DNA of 64,000 bases from JAVKFY01 sp040223615 (GCA_040223615.1 JAVKFY010000036.1:21780-85779); one strand, 5' to 3'; positions 14,813 through 26,264 are shown, counted from the first letter of the stretch. A program made the numbers and translations. Notes: generated from the sequence alone by a model not told the origin.

Positions 14813-16861
14813 TTACTCCTCGCTGCCTTCGCTCTCGGCGTCGTCGCCGTCTTCCTCGCCAGGATCGTTCAGCCGGGCTGCCGACACTACCCGCTCCTGG
14901 CCGTCGGCGTCGATCGAGAACAGGGTCACGCCCTGGGTGTTGCGCCCGGCGATACGGATGTCGCCGACGGGGCAGCGGATCAGCCGACCGTGGTCGGTCA
15001 CCAGCATGATCTGGTCGGCATCCTCCACCGGGAAGGCGGCGACCACCTGGCCGTTGCGCTTCGAGGTCTCGATGTTGATCAGGCCGCTGCCGCCGCGCCC
15101 GGTGACGCGGTATTCGTAGGCCGAGGTCCGCTTGCCATAGCCGTTCTCGGTGACCGACAGCACGAACTGCTCGGCCTCGGCAAGCATGTCGGCGTCGGCC
15201 GGCTTCGGCGGCATCTCGCCCTCGGCGCCTTCGCGGCGTTGCGCCGTGGCCCAGCGCAGGTAGGCGTCGCGCTGGTTCACCTCCAGCTCGTGGTGGCGCA
15301 CGATCGACATCGAGATCACCCGGTCACCGCGGCCCAGCGACATGCCGCGCACGCCGACCGAGTCGCGGCCCTTGAACAGGCGCACGTCGATCGCCGGGAA
15401 CCGGATGCACTTGCCGGCTTGCGCGGCCAGCAGCACGTCGTCGGTCTCGGTGCAGGTCTCGACGCCGACGATCAGGTCGTCGTCGGGCAGCTTCATGGCG
15501 ATCTTGCCGTTCGACGGCACGTTGACGAAGTCGGCCAGCGAGTTGCGGCGCACGTTGCCGCTGGCGGTGGCGAACATGATCGACCATTCCGCGGCCGCTG
15601 CCTCGTCCTCCGGGAACGGCATCACCGCGTTGATCACCTCGCCGTCCTGCAGCGGCAGCAGGTTGACCATCGCCTTGCCGCGGGCCTGCGGCGTGCCGAC
15701 CGGCAGGCGGTAGACCTTCAGCCGGTAGACCCGGCCGAGCGAGGAGAAAAACAGCACCGGCGTGTGGGTCGAACAGACGAAGACCCGGGAAACGAAATCC
15801 TCGTCGCGCGTCGCCATGGCGGCGCGCCCGCGCCCGCCGCGTCGTTGCAGGCGGTAGGCCGTCAGCGGCACGCGCTTGATGTAGCCGCCGTGGGTGACGG
15901 TGACGACCATCTCCTCGCGCTGGATCAGGTCCTCGTCGTCCTGCTCGAACTCGACGTCGGAAATCTCGGTGCGGCGCGGCGTGGCGAACTTCTCGCGCGC
16001 CTCGACCAGCTCGTCGCGGATCACGCTGACCAGGCGCTCGCGCACCTGAAGAATGTCCAGGTAGTCGCGAATTTTTACGGCGATGTCACCCATCTCGGCG
16101 GCGATCTCGTCGCGGCCCAGCGCGGTCAGGCGCTGCAGGCGCAGCTCCAGGATGGCGCGTGCCTGAGTTTCCGACAGGCGGTAGCGGCCGTCGATCACCT
16201 TGTGCGCCGGATCGTCGATCAGCTCGATCACCGAGGCCACGTCGGCCGCTGGCCAGTCGCGCCCCATCAACGCCTCGCGCGCCGCGGCGGCGTCCGGCGC
16301 GGCGCGGATCAGGCGGATCACCTCGTCGATATTGGCCACCGCGATGACCAGGCCGGCCAACGCGTGGGCACGCTCGCGCGCCTTGGCCAGCAGACGCCGG
16401 GTGCGCCGGGTCACCACCTCCTCGCGGAACTCCACGAAGGCGGCGATCAGCTGGCGCAGGTTCATCACCTCCGGCTTGCCGCCGTTCAGCGCCACCATGT
16501 TGACGCCGAAGGAGGTCTGTAGCGGGGTGAAGCGGTAGAGCTGGTTCAGCACCACGTCGGACATCGCGTCGCGGCGCAGTTCGATGACCACCCGCACACC
16601 GTTGCGATCGCTCTCGTCGCGCAGGTCGGAGATGCCCTCGATGCGCTTGGCGCGCACCGCTTCGGCGATCTTCTCGACCATGCCGGCCTTGTTCACCTGG
16701 TAAGGGACCTCGGTGACGATGATCGCCTCGCGGTCGCGCCGGATGGTCTCCACGTGCGCCTTGCCGCGCACCATGATCGAGCCGCGCCCGGTATGGTAGC
16801 CGGAACGGATGCCGGCGCGGCCGAGGATGTTGGCGCCGGTCGGGTAGTCCGGGCCGTGCAC
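14813..16861 (-). CDS. gyrA: DNA gyrase subunit A, C-terminal part after in-frame stop
   Basis: The rest of GyrA downstream of the stop at 16906-16904. The frame continues unbroken from 16903; 16861 is simply the first ATG after the stop. It contains the second half of the cleavage domain (KAGMVEKIAEAVR, GISDLRDESDRNGVR, then the long coiled-coil gate), the GyrA-box QRRGGRG (about 350 in this piece) and the six-blade DNA-wrapping beta-pinwheel, ending in an acidic tail. Every family motif is intact, so there is no decay beyond the stop. A protein restarted here would lack the active-site Tyr and could not act as gyrase alone. Adjacent to coaD. Confidence 0.9.
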   Translation of the reverse strand: MHGPDYPTGANILGRAGIRSGYHTGRGSIMVRGKAHVETIRRDREAIIVTEVPYQVNKAGMVEKIAEAVRAKRIEGISDLRDESDRNGVRVVIELRRDAMSDVVLNQLYRFTPLQTSFGVNMVALNGGKPEVMNLRQLIAAFVEFREEVVTRRTRRLLAKARERAHALAGLVIAVANIDEVIRLIRAAPDAAAAREALMGRDWPAADVASVIELIDDPAHKVIDGRYRLSETQARAILELRLQRLTALGRDEIAAEMGDIAVKIRDYLDILQVRERLVSVIRDELVEAREKFATPRRTEISDVEFEQDDEDLIQREEMVVTVTHGGYIKRVPLTAYRLQRRGGRGRAAMATRDEDFVSRVFVCSTHTPVLFFSSLGRVYRLKVYRLPVGTPQARGKAMVNLLPLQDGEVINAVMPFPEDEAAAAEWSIMFATASGNVRRNSLADFVNVPSNGKIAMKLPDDDLIVGVETCTETDDVLLAAQAGKCIRFPAIDVRLFKGRDSVGVRGMSLGRGDRVISMSIVRHHELEVNQRDAYLRWATAQRREGAEGEMPPKPADADMLAEAEQFVLSVTENGYGKRTSAYEYRVTGRGGSGLINIETSKRNGQVVAAFPVEDADQIMLVTDHGRLIRCPVGDIRIAGRNTQGVTLFSIDADGQERVVSAARLNDPGEEDGDDAESEGSEE

Positions 16862-16903
16862 GTACTGCTTCAGGTCGTGCAGTTCGATGGCCGGGTTTTC
16901 CAG

Positions 16904-17551
16904 TTAGGCCAGGCAGGCGTCGACCACCTCGCCCAGATTGTGCGGCGGCACGTTGGTGGCCATGCCGACGGCGATGCCGCCCGAGCCGTTGACCAGCAGG
17001 TTCGGAAACTGCGCCGGCAGCACCACCGGCTCCTTCTCCGAGCCGTCGTAATTCTCGCGGAAGTCCACGGTGTCGCTGTCGATGTCGGCCAGTAGCGCCT
17101 CGGCCGCCTTCGCCAGCCGCACTTCGGTGTAGCGCTGGGCCGCCGGCGGGTCGCCGTCCATCGAACCGAAATTGCCCTGCCCGTCGACCAGCGGCAGACG
17201 CATGGAGAAATCCTGCGCCATGCGCACCATGGCATCGTAGATCGCCTGGTCGCCGTGCGGGTGATACTTGCCCATCACGTCGCCGACGATGCGGGCCGAC
17301 TTGCGGTACGGCCGGTCCGAGGAATACCCGGACTCGTTCATCGCGTGCAGGATGCGCCGGTGCACCGGCTTCAGCCCGTCGCGGGCATCGGGCAGCGCCC
17401 GCGACACGATCACGCTCATCGCGTAATCGAGGTAGGAGCGCTTCATCTCCTCTTCGATGGCGATCGGCGTGATGTCGCGGCCCGGCGGCGGGCTGGTGGT
17501 CTCGTCGCTCAATTGATCGTCCCGTTCAGCGGCCGCGCACAGGGCGGCCAT
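16904..17551 (-). CDS. gyrA: DNA gyrase subunit A, N-terminal part ending at in-frame TAA
   Basis: First 215 residues of GyrA: winged-helix domain with RALPDARDGLKPVHRRIL, the quinolone region GKYHPHGDQAIYDAMVRMAQ and the catalytic Tyr in AAQRYTEVRLAK. It ends at TAA (16906-16904), exactly where homologues read ACLAY-x-x; a single base change would turn TAC or TAT into TAA. The residue matching E. coli Ser83 is Gln. Translation resumes in the same frame with LENPAIELHD. An essential gene cannot be broken like this if it is the only copy, so a base-calling error or suppression is more likely than true loss. Confidence 0.9.
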   Translation of the reverse strand: MAALCAAAERDDQLSDETTSPPPGRDITPIAIEEEMKRSYLDYAMSVIVSRALPDARDGLKPVHRRILHAMNESGYSSDRPYRKSARIVGDVMGKYHPHGDQAIYDAMVRMAQDFSMRLPLVDGQGNFGSMDGDPPAAQRYTEVRLAKAAEALLADIDSDTVDFRENYDGSEKEPVVLPAQFPNLLVNGSGGIAVGMATNVPPHNLGEVVDACLA

Positions 17552-17835
17552 TCAGGGCTCCGGAAGCGCCTTCCGGCAGGCCTCTCGCCCGCCTCGCAAA
17601 GGCCCGAGAGACTACCATTATGTTGCAGGTGCGAGCAACCGACGCGAGCCCCCATTGCGATGCAATGCGGGCATGTTTACCGTTGCTCTATTATTCGATG
17701 CTACAAATGACCGCCTAGTCACGCCAAGGCTTTGTTCGGCACCGCCTGGATGCGAACCTCGAAGATCGGTCCCGCCAGTGCGCATCTTGCGCCGCCACGG
17801 CAATCCCGTTGCATTTCTCGTTCGAATTGTCGCCC

Positions 17836-19455
17836 ATGACAGCCTCGGCCAAAGCGCATGGCGACCGAGCGGACAGCGGCGACGGCGTCCGGCTGACCCG
17901 CGCGGACGTCGGCTTCGTTGTCGTGCTGCTGGTCATTGTCGGGGTCGTGCGCCTTTACGGCATGACTGCACAGAGCCTGTGGATCGACGAGATCAACATC
18001 GTCCGATTCGCCCGCTACGACACCTTCGCCGAGTTTTTCGCGGCCCTGCCCCGAGAGCCGCACCCGCCGCTCTACCTGCTGATAATGCGCTACTGGACCG
18101 CCGTGTTCGGGTATTCGGCGGAAGCGCTGCGCAGCTTCTCGGTGCTGGTGTCGATCCTGACACCTGCGACATTCTACCTTTTGCTGCGCTCGCGGACAGG
18201 CCGGGCCACGGCGGCCATCGCTGCCGTCCTGATCGGCTTTGCCGCGATTTCTCACTTCCAGGCGCACAACGCACGGCCCTATGCCCTGATCTTCTGGCTC
18301 GGCGCGCTGGCGCTGCCCTTCTTCCTCGACACCTGCGCGGCAATCGGCGGCGAAAGGGCGCACCGTACGTGGACGCTGGTCGCCCTGGTCACGCTCAATC
18401 TCCTGATCGGCCTGACCCACTATTCCGGCATCGTGTTCGTCGCCGCCCAGGGGCTGGTGCTGTTCATACAGTTCTGCCGCAATCCCGAACGCCAGTGGTT
18501 CCGGGACGTGGTCTGGCTCGCCGTACTCGGCGCCAGTGCCCTGCCGGCGTTCCTGTGGCTGGCGTGGACCTATGGGGAACTGGCCACGTTGGTCGCAGGG
18601 AAGTCGATGGGCCTGACCTGGCAGGACTACGCCTCGCCGATCCGCTCGGTTCTCGGCTTTCCCGGCTACGTGCCGCTGCTGTTTCTGCCCTTTGCGCTGG
18701 GCTGGACGCAGTTGCGGGCGACGTTCGCCGAGTTGTGGCAGGTGATCACCGGCGACCGGCTCTTCCTTCTCGCCGCCGGCGTCGGGGTTCTGCACCTGGT
18801 GATGGTCGAACTGACCAGCCTGGCGCAGCCCTCGTTCATGCAGAACAAGATGATCTATGTGGTTTTCCCGGCATTCTATGTCGGTCTCGCGCGCTACCTC
18901 CTGGGCGTGCGGCAGGCCGGGTCGACCTACCGCCCGGTGGTCTACCTGCTGGCCGCCACCGGCCTCGCGACCTATCTGGTGACCGGATATCCGCAAGGCA
19001 GCCAGGGATATACGTCGCCATGGCAGGAGCAGGAGCGTGAAGGCGCCCGGCATGTCGCCGAAGTGGCGCGCCCTGGCGACCTTGTCCTGCTGGGCAGCGT
19101 CAGCATGAACGGCACCTGGGTACAGCCTAGCCAACAGTTCTTCGAGGCCATCGAGCCGGACCTGTCGCTACCCGAAGGTGCGAAGGCCGGCGTATTTCCA
19201 CCGATACGCGACTACGCGACTCGGCAGGACGAACTCGATGCCATGCGTCTCAGCGTACTGAACGGGGCTCTGGCGAGAATCGGCAAGGATGCCAACCGAT
19301 TGATCATCGACTTGCCGCACCGCGACGAATTAAGCGTGACAGAGTTCGATGCGATCGAACAGGCTGGGTTCTGCGTCCAGGTGACCAACTTCATCCAGCA
19401 CCGCGTCGTGATCGTGGATCCCGATGTCTCGGCATGTTTGAGGCCGCAGCACTGA
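17836..19455 (+). CDS. Membrane glycosyltransferase, GT39/PMT-like
   Basis: 539 residues with about ten hydrophobic helices. The first periplasmic loop carries the acidic pair in SLWIDEINIVRFARYD and the following HPPLYLLIMRYW, as in ArnT/PMT-type enzymes that move sugars from polyprenyl-phosphate donors. The C-terminal 120 residues form a soluble domain with LVLLGSVSMNGTW and RLIIDLPHRDE. ATG 17836 is taken over the upstream TTG 17809, but no clear ribosome site is seen. It is followed by a GT2 gene likely to make the lipid-linked sugar. Acceptor unknown. The trio lies between gyrA and ssb. Confidence 0.82.
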   Translation: MTASAKAHGDRADSGDGVRLTRADVGFVVVLLVIVGVVRLYGMTAQSLWIDEINIVRFARYDTFAEFFAALPREPHPPLYLLIMRYWTAVFGYSAEALRSFSVLVSILTPATFYLLLRSRTGRATAAIAAVLIGFAAISHFQAHNARPYALIFWLGALALPFFLDTCAAIGGERAHRTWTLVALVTLNLLIGLTHYSGIVFVAAQGLVLFIQFCRNPERQWFRDVVWLAVLGASALPAFLWLAWTYGELATLVAGKSMGLTWQDYASPIRSVLGFPGYVPLLFLPFALGWTQLRATFAELWQVITGDRLFLLAAGVGVLHLVMVELTSLAQPSFMQNKMIYVVFPAFYVGLARYLLGVRQAGSTYRPVVYLLAATGLATYLVTGYPQGSQGYTSPWQEQEREGARHVAEVARPGDLVLLGSVSMNGTWVQPSQQFFEAIEPDLSLPEGAKAGVFPPIRDYATRQDELDAMRLSVLNGALARIGKDANRLIIDLPHRDELSVTEFDAIEQAGFCVQVTNFIQHRVVIVDPDVSACLRPQH

Positions 19456-19494
19456 ACCGCTGCCATCGGCCGTTCGCCTGAAGGCCCTACCGTG

Positions 19495-20553
19495 ATGTAC
19501 CGACTGGAGGAGTTGTGTGACGATGGCAGCGATGATCGGCGGGACGTGCCCAAAGTGACCAAAGTCATCGTCCAGATTCCCTGTCTCAACGAGGAACTGA
19601 CGCTGCCGCAGGTGGTGGCCGACATTCCGCGTGACATACCGGGGGTCGATCGGGTCGAGATTCTCGTCGTCGACGATGGCTCAAGCGACCGGACAGTGGA
19701 GGTCGCGAAGGCGCTTGGTGTCGATCACATCCTGGTCAATCGCCGCAACCTCGGGCTCGCCCACACCTTCCGGCGCGGCCTCGACGCGTCGCTGCACCTG
19801 GGCGCCGACATCATCGTCAACACCGACGGCGACAACCAATATGCAGGCGCCGACATCGCCAGGCTGGTCCAGCCGATCCTGGACGGCACTGCCGACATCG
19901 TCGTCGGCGACCGCCAGACCGATCAGAACCAGGAGTTTTCGCCACTCAAGCGCCTGTTGCAGCGAGCCGGTAGCGGCGCCGTCCGGAACCTGTCAGGCCT
20001 GGATATTCCCGATGCGGTCAGCGGTTTCCGCGCCATCAGCCGCGACGCGGCCTTGCGCATCAACATCGTGTCTTCGTTCAGCTACACGACCGAGATGCTG
20101 ATCCAGGCCGGCAAGAAGCGCCTCGCCGTCGCCTCGGTGCCGGTGGCGACCAACCCGAAGACGCGCGAATCTCGGCTGTTCCGGGGCATCCCGTCCTTCG
20201 TCTCGCGCCAGCTCAGTACCATGGTGCGGATGTATTCGATGTACCAGCCACTGAGGGTGTTCTTTCTGATCGGCACCATCCTGTCGGTCATCGGCGTCAT
20301 TCCGATACTGCGCTTCTTGATCTTCTACGCGCTCGGCGAGGGCGACGGGCATATCCAGTCGCTGGTACTCGGCGGCGTGTTCGTTCTCATGGGCTTCGTG
20401 GCATATCTCGTCGGGCTGGTCGCCGATCTGATCAATTTCAATCGACAACTCGTTGAGATCGCGCTTGAAAAAGTCCGCAGACTCGAACTGGCGGCAGAAC
20501 GCAGTGACGGTGACATGATCGACCAGGAGGTTCCGCAAGACGCCACCGATTGA
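19495..20553 (+). CDS. GT2 glycosyltransferase, polyprenyl-phosphate sugar synthase-like
   Basis: 352 residues. The GT-A fold has IVQIPCLNEELTLPQV, DDGSSDRT (about 58-65), the metal-binding NTDGDNQY (about 104-111) and SGFRAISRDAA. Two transmembrane helices near the C-terminus (VFFLIGTILSVIGVIP and VLGGVFVLMGFVAYLV) give the GtrB/DPM1-type layout, so it probably loads a sugar onto undecaprenyl phosphate at the inner membrane. It follows the GT39 gene by 39 bases and would supply its donor. The ATG is preceded by a GTG in frame; the ribosome site is poor, so the start is uncertain. Confidence 0.85.
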   Translation: MYRLEELCDDGSDDRRDVPKVTKVIVQIPCLNEELTLPQVVADIPRDIPGVDRVEILVVDDGSSDRTVEVAKALGVDHILVNRRNLGLAHTFRRGLDASLHLGADIIVNTDGDNQYAGADIARLVQPILDGTADIVVGDRQTDQNQEFSPLKRLLQRAGSGAVRNLSGLDIPDAVSGFRAISRDAALRINIVSSFSYTTEMLIQAGKKRLAVASVPVATNPKTRESRLFRGIPSFVSRQLSTMVRMYSMYQPLRVFFLIGTILSVIGVIPILRFLIFYALGEGDGHIQSLVLGGVFVLMGFVAYLVGLVADLINFNRQLVEIALEKVRRLELAAERSDGDMIDQEVPQDATD

Positions 20554-20707
20554 AGCGTCGCGTCATGGTCGGGGCAATGGAGATGCCGTTGAGTATCCAC
20601 CCCCGGCATCTTTTCAGTGCCGGAATTCACCCCATATTGACACCGGCCCGCCTGTCTCACAGAGACAGTATGATCAGGCGCGGTTTCGATCTTTTCGATC
20701 CAGGATT

Positions 20708-21358
20708 ATGATAAATGAGACCACCAGACAGCGGGAGCTGGCACTGACCCTGAAAGCCGAAAACGGTATCGTCGTCGGCAACGTCGACGCCAAATATCAG
20801 ACCAAGAACCCGATCGCCCGCCGCATGATGCAGGGCTTCATGGACAGCGCAAGGGAACTGGCGCTGTCCACCGATGTCCGCGTTGCGCACGAGATCGGCT
20901 GTGGCGAAGGACACCTCACGTCGCACTTCGCGGAGTGGGGCTTCGGTATCCGCGCCTGTGACTTCTCGGCCCAAATCGTCGAGGAGGCACGCACGACGTA
21001 CGGCGGCCTCGGCATCGAGTTCAACGTCAAGAGCGTCTACGACCTGGACCCGACCGTGGATGGCGCACCGTTGATCGTCTGCTGCGAGGTGCTGGAGCAC
21101 CTAGAGGAACCGGAATGTGCCTTGCAGCGCTTGCGCGACGTCAGTTTCGAATGGTGCCTGATGAGCGTGCCCCGCGAGCCGATCTGGCGACTGTTGAACA
21201 TGGCCCGGGGCAAATACCTAGACGACCTGGGCAACACGCCAGGACATCTGCAGCACTGGGGAAAGCAGAGCTTCCTCGCCCTCATCAGTCAGTACTTCGA
21301 GGTCGTCGCCGTGCGTAGCCCGCTGCCTTGGACCATGGTCCTCTGCCGCCGGGGGTGA
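20708..21358 (+). CDS. Class I SAM-dependent methyltransferase
   Basis: 216 residues. SAM-binding motif I is HEIGCGEGHLTSHF (about 61-74), the acidic ribose loop is ACDFSAQIVEEA, and motif IV/post-IV is LIVCCEVLEHLEEPE. The N-terminal NVDAKYQTKNPIARRMMQGF is typical of methyltransferases found beside glycosyltransferases. Probable substrate: a glycan or lipid-linked intermediate, by context only. 154 non-coding bases separate it from the GT2 gene. It converges on ssb with a 10-base gap. Confidence 0.85.
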   Translation: MINETTRQRELALTLKAENGIVVGNVDAKYQTKNPIARRMMQGFMDSARELALSTDVRVAHEIGCGEGHLTSHFAEWGFGIRACDFSAQIVEEARTTYGGLGIEFNVKSVYDLDPTVDGAPLIVCCEVLEHLEEPECALQRLRDVSFEWCLMSVPREPIWRLLNMARGKYLDDLGNTPGHLQHWGKQSFLALISQYFEVVAVRSPLPWTMVLCRRG

Positions 21359-21368
21359 GCCGCGGCGG

Positions 21369-21872
21369 CTAGAACGGGATTTCGTCGTCCAGGTCGTCGG
21401 CGCCGCCGCGGCCGCCGCCGCCACTACCGCTGCCGCTCCGGTCGAACCCCCCGCCGCCACGATCGTCGTCGAAGCCACCGCCACCACCGCCGCCGGAGAA
21501 GCCACCGCCACCGCCCTCGCCGCGGGTGTCGAGCATCTGCAGTTCGCCGCGGAAACGTTGCAGCACGATTTCGGTGGTGTAGCGGTCCTGGCCCTCCTTG
21601 TCGGTCCACTTGCGGGTCTGAAGCTGGCCCTCGATATAGATCTTTGAGCCTTTCTTTAGATACTGTTGCGCGACTTTCCCGAGATTCTCGTTGAAGATCA
21701 CGATGCGGTGCCATTCGGTCCGCTCGCGCCGTTCGCCGCTCTGTCGGTCGCGCCAGCTCTCGCTGGTCGCCAGGTTCAGGTTGACGATCGGGTCGCCGTT
21801 CTGGGTGTGCCGGACCTCCGGGTCGCGGCCCAGATTGCCGACCAGGATCACCTTGTTCACGCTGCCAGCCAT
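21369..21872 (-). CDS. ssb: Single-stranded DNA-binding protein
   Basis: 167 residues. OB fold: MAGSVNKVILVGNLGRDPEVR, then LATSESWRD, EWHRIVIFNENLGKVAQQYLKKGS, IEGQLQTRKW. A Gly-rich flexible linker (about 120-158) leads to the acidic tip DDEIPF that docks partner proteins. The start at 21872 gives the family's standard N-terminus; an upstream in-frame ATG at 21893 is less likely. It is divergent from uvrA, as is common, so the pair may share DNA-damage control, but I saw no clear LexA box. Confidence 0.97.
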   Translation of the reverse strand: MAGSVNKVILVGNLGRDPEVRHTQNGDPIVNLNLATSESWRDRQSGERRERTEWHRIVIFNENLGKVAQQYLKKGSKIYIEGQLQTRKWTDKEGQDRYTTEIVLQRFRGELQMLDTRGEGGGGGFSGGGGGGGFDDDRGGGGFDRSGSGSGGGGRGGADDLDDEIPF

Positions 21873-21918
21873 CGCCCTGCTCCGCTCTGTCATTGTCGAT
21901 TCGCGCGAACGGCTACTA

Positions 21919-21939
21919 TGCCCGAGGCGGCCTCGGGCA
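21919..21939. repeat. Palindrome between ssb and uvrA
   Basis: TGCCCGAGG, spacer CGG, CCTCGGGCA: a perfect 9-bp inverted repeat in the divergent promoter region. It may be an operator or a hairpin in the ssb or uvrA leader. It does not match the alphaproteobacterial LexA half-site pattern GTTC/GAAC spaced by seven. Confidence 0.45.
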
Positions 21940-22027
21940 CGCCAGCGGCGGGAATCGCGCGGTGCGCGCCGAGGCCGCTTTCAGGTCCGCACCGGCGACC
22001 CTATATTGGGGCTTTCCGGCCTCCAGA

Positions 22028-24961
<2,934 letters not shown>

Positions 24962-25231
24962 CTCCAACGCCACGTGCAGCGTCGCCACGTGGATACCCAG
25001 AAACCGCGTCATTCCTGCGAAGGCAGGAATCCAGACCGACCGTCGTGATGGTTTAACGCGGAGACGCGAAATCTCTATCCAAGCGACTCCGCGTTCTCTG
25101 CGGCTCCGCGTGCTCCAGGTCGGCAATGCTTGGATGCCGGCCTGCGCTGGCATGACGCGCGTTGTTGGGTCCGATAAAGCTCAACCGGACAGTCATGGAC
25201 TTGATCCGGGCATCCACGTCGGCCAGCCACT
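24962..25231. repeat. Intergenic repeat cluster downstream of uvrA
   Basis: No gene is seen. It contains ATTCCTGC-GAAG-GCAGGAAT (25011-25030, perfect hairpin); a CGCGGAGACGCG element (25057-25068) with an inverted CTCCGCG-rich partner (25087-25112); a GGATGCCGGCC...GGCATGAC element near 25132-25156; and GTCATGGACTTGATCC...GGGCATCCACGTC (25192-25220), which resembles the pair at 60521-60614. These are REP-like elements of the kind scattered in proteobacterial genomes. The first hairpin may also end uvrA transcription. Confidence 0.6.
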
Positions 25232-25315
25232 TCAGGCTGAGGATGCTTTCTCTCTCAGTTCCCGCCGGATCGCCTTGCCCGAGCCGGCGCAACTGATACT
25301 GATCTCGATCCACGA
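25232..25315 (-). pseudogene. 3'-end remnant of an acyl-CoA ligase gene
   Basis: 27 codons ending in TGA read SWIEISISCAGSGKAIRRELREKASSA (split: SWIEISISCA, GSGKAIRREL, REKASSA). The GSGKxIRRELRE block is the C-terminal catalytic-Lys motif of AMP-forming acyl-CoA ligases and matches the end of the intact gene at 26397 (TASGKVIRRELRE); CCCGCCGGATC-x-CCTTGCC is shared at DNA level. Upstream of this block the frame enters AT-rich unrelated sequence. It is a truncated copy or the replaced 3' end of the gene. Confidence 0.55.
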
Positions 25316-25512
25316 CATTGTCTCAATGAACTTGTAACTGCACTCCCGGATTAACCGCAGCAAGACAAGACCTTTTCCGTAATAAGATTCGCCAAGATTA
25401 CCCAGGTATTGAGCCTTACTCAAAGCAGCGAACTCTCACCCTTCTTCATCGCCTCACCCATCGACCAAGGTTGAAGGCGAATTGTGCTCTGTCAGAAAAT
25501 TACATTCTTCAT

Positions 25513-25767
25513 CTATTTGTCCACCTTCTCTACATTGTAGTGGGAAAATACTGCATCAATTATTTTCCTGGCTTCCGCACGAGCGTGGTTACCATCAACT
25601 CCATATACAGTGACTGGTTTGCCAAAGAAACGGCTGAACCAAATACTGCAAATGCACTCGGTGTCCTCACCAGTCGGGTGCGGGCGGCTGACCAATGCCA
25701 CCACCGACCGCACATTTCCCTGTGGATCAGTTTGCTTGCCGCTTACCTGTAGCTCGTACTCTACCAA
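25513..25767 (-). CDS. Small unknown protein of the AT-rich islet, possibly DUF6968-like
   Basis: 84 residues. It would start at a TTG overlapping the stop of the upstream gene (TTGGTAG), suggesting coupled translation. Features: VVALVSRPHPTGEDTECIC, an aromatic IWFSRFFGKP strand, then YGVDGNHARAEARKIIDAV. The C-x-C and VDG-x-x-A-x-x-A pattern recalls DUF6968-type proteins, but that is a guess. Codon use has many A/T-ending codons, unlike its neighbours, which supports horizontal origin. Confidence 0.45.
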   Translation of the reverse strand: MVEYELQVSGKQTDPQGNVRSVVALVSRPHPTGEDTECICSIWFSRFFGKPVTVYGVDGNHARAEARKIIDAVFSHYNVEKVDK

Positions 25768-26264
25768 ACCACCGTATCCAATGGAGGTAATTGGCTAAGA
25801 GGTGTACCTAGCAAACAAGCGGCATAGCGACGGTTTGCCGACTCGTAACACCTACGGGCCACGTCCCTTTCCTGCGGCCGCCGACTCCGAAGCGCTCGAC
25901 GCTTAATGGCCCTACACACCGGGATATCGACATTGTAGTGAAGGTGTTTGCATCGTTCCTCTACGGAGTCATCGTCAGGCACAGGACATGAGTCACTGAC
26001 CTGTCTCGCCAATTCTCTAGCGGTCTCACCGCCTGGTCGAATCACACTGTCAACACGCAAACCACAACGCCGCTGGAAATTCTCAATGCTCTCCCAAAAC
26101 TTTTCATCTGTAAGCGACGTGTGCGCGAACACGTCATCCGGGTAGTATCCGATCTTGCCAAGGAAAGCCTTCGTCACAATCACATCTGTTGGTGAGTTTA
26201 TGACCGCTTCGGGCTCGACCGATCGATTCAGCGAGATTGCGGACATCTTCTTATGATTCGACAC
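25761..26264 (-). CDS. Unknown islet protein with peptidoglycan-binding-like segment and Cys-rich tail
   Basis: 167 residues from GTG 26264, chosen because GGAG lies six bases before it; the frame is open to 26393. The middle part IENFQRRCGLRVDSVIRPGGET has the FQxxxGLxVDxxxxPGGxT pattern of PGBD/phage-type peptidoglycan-binding repeats. The C-terminus carries spaced cysteines and RDVARRCYESANRRYAACLLG, a motif I have seen as a tail on alphaproteobacterial small proteins but cannot name. No signal peptide is visible. Lower GC and A/T-ending codons mark it as foreign. It is immediately upstream of, and overlapping, the 84-residue gene. Confidence 0.5.
   Translation of the reverse strand: MSNHKKMSAISLNRSVEPEAVINSPTDVIVTKAFLGKIGYYPDDVFAHTSLTDEKFWESIENFQRRCGLRVDSVIRPGGETARELARQVSDSCPVPDDDSVEERCKHLHYNVDIPVCRAIKRRALRSRRPQERDVARRCYESANRRYAACLLGTPLSQLPPLDTVVW

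Noticed and set aside
14813..17551. Reassigned TAA codon as an explanation for the split gyrA
   Set aside because: uvrA and other frames in the window end at TAA at their family-normal C-termini, so TAA works as a stop.
21873..22027. LexA/SOS box between ssb and uvrA
   Set aside because: No GTTC-N7-GTTC or GAAC-N7-GAAC match; only a GC palindrome was seen.
25471..25752. Plus-strand frame in the AT-rich islet
   Set aside because: Opposes the 84-residue minus gene, which is coupled to its upstream partner and has better protein-like composition.
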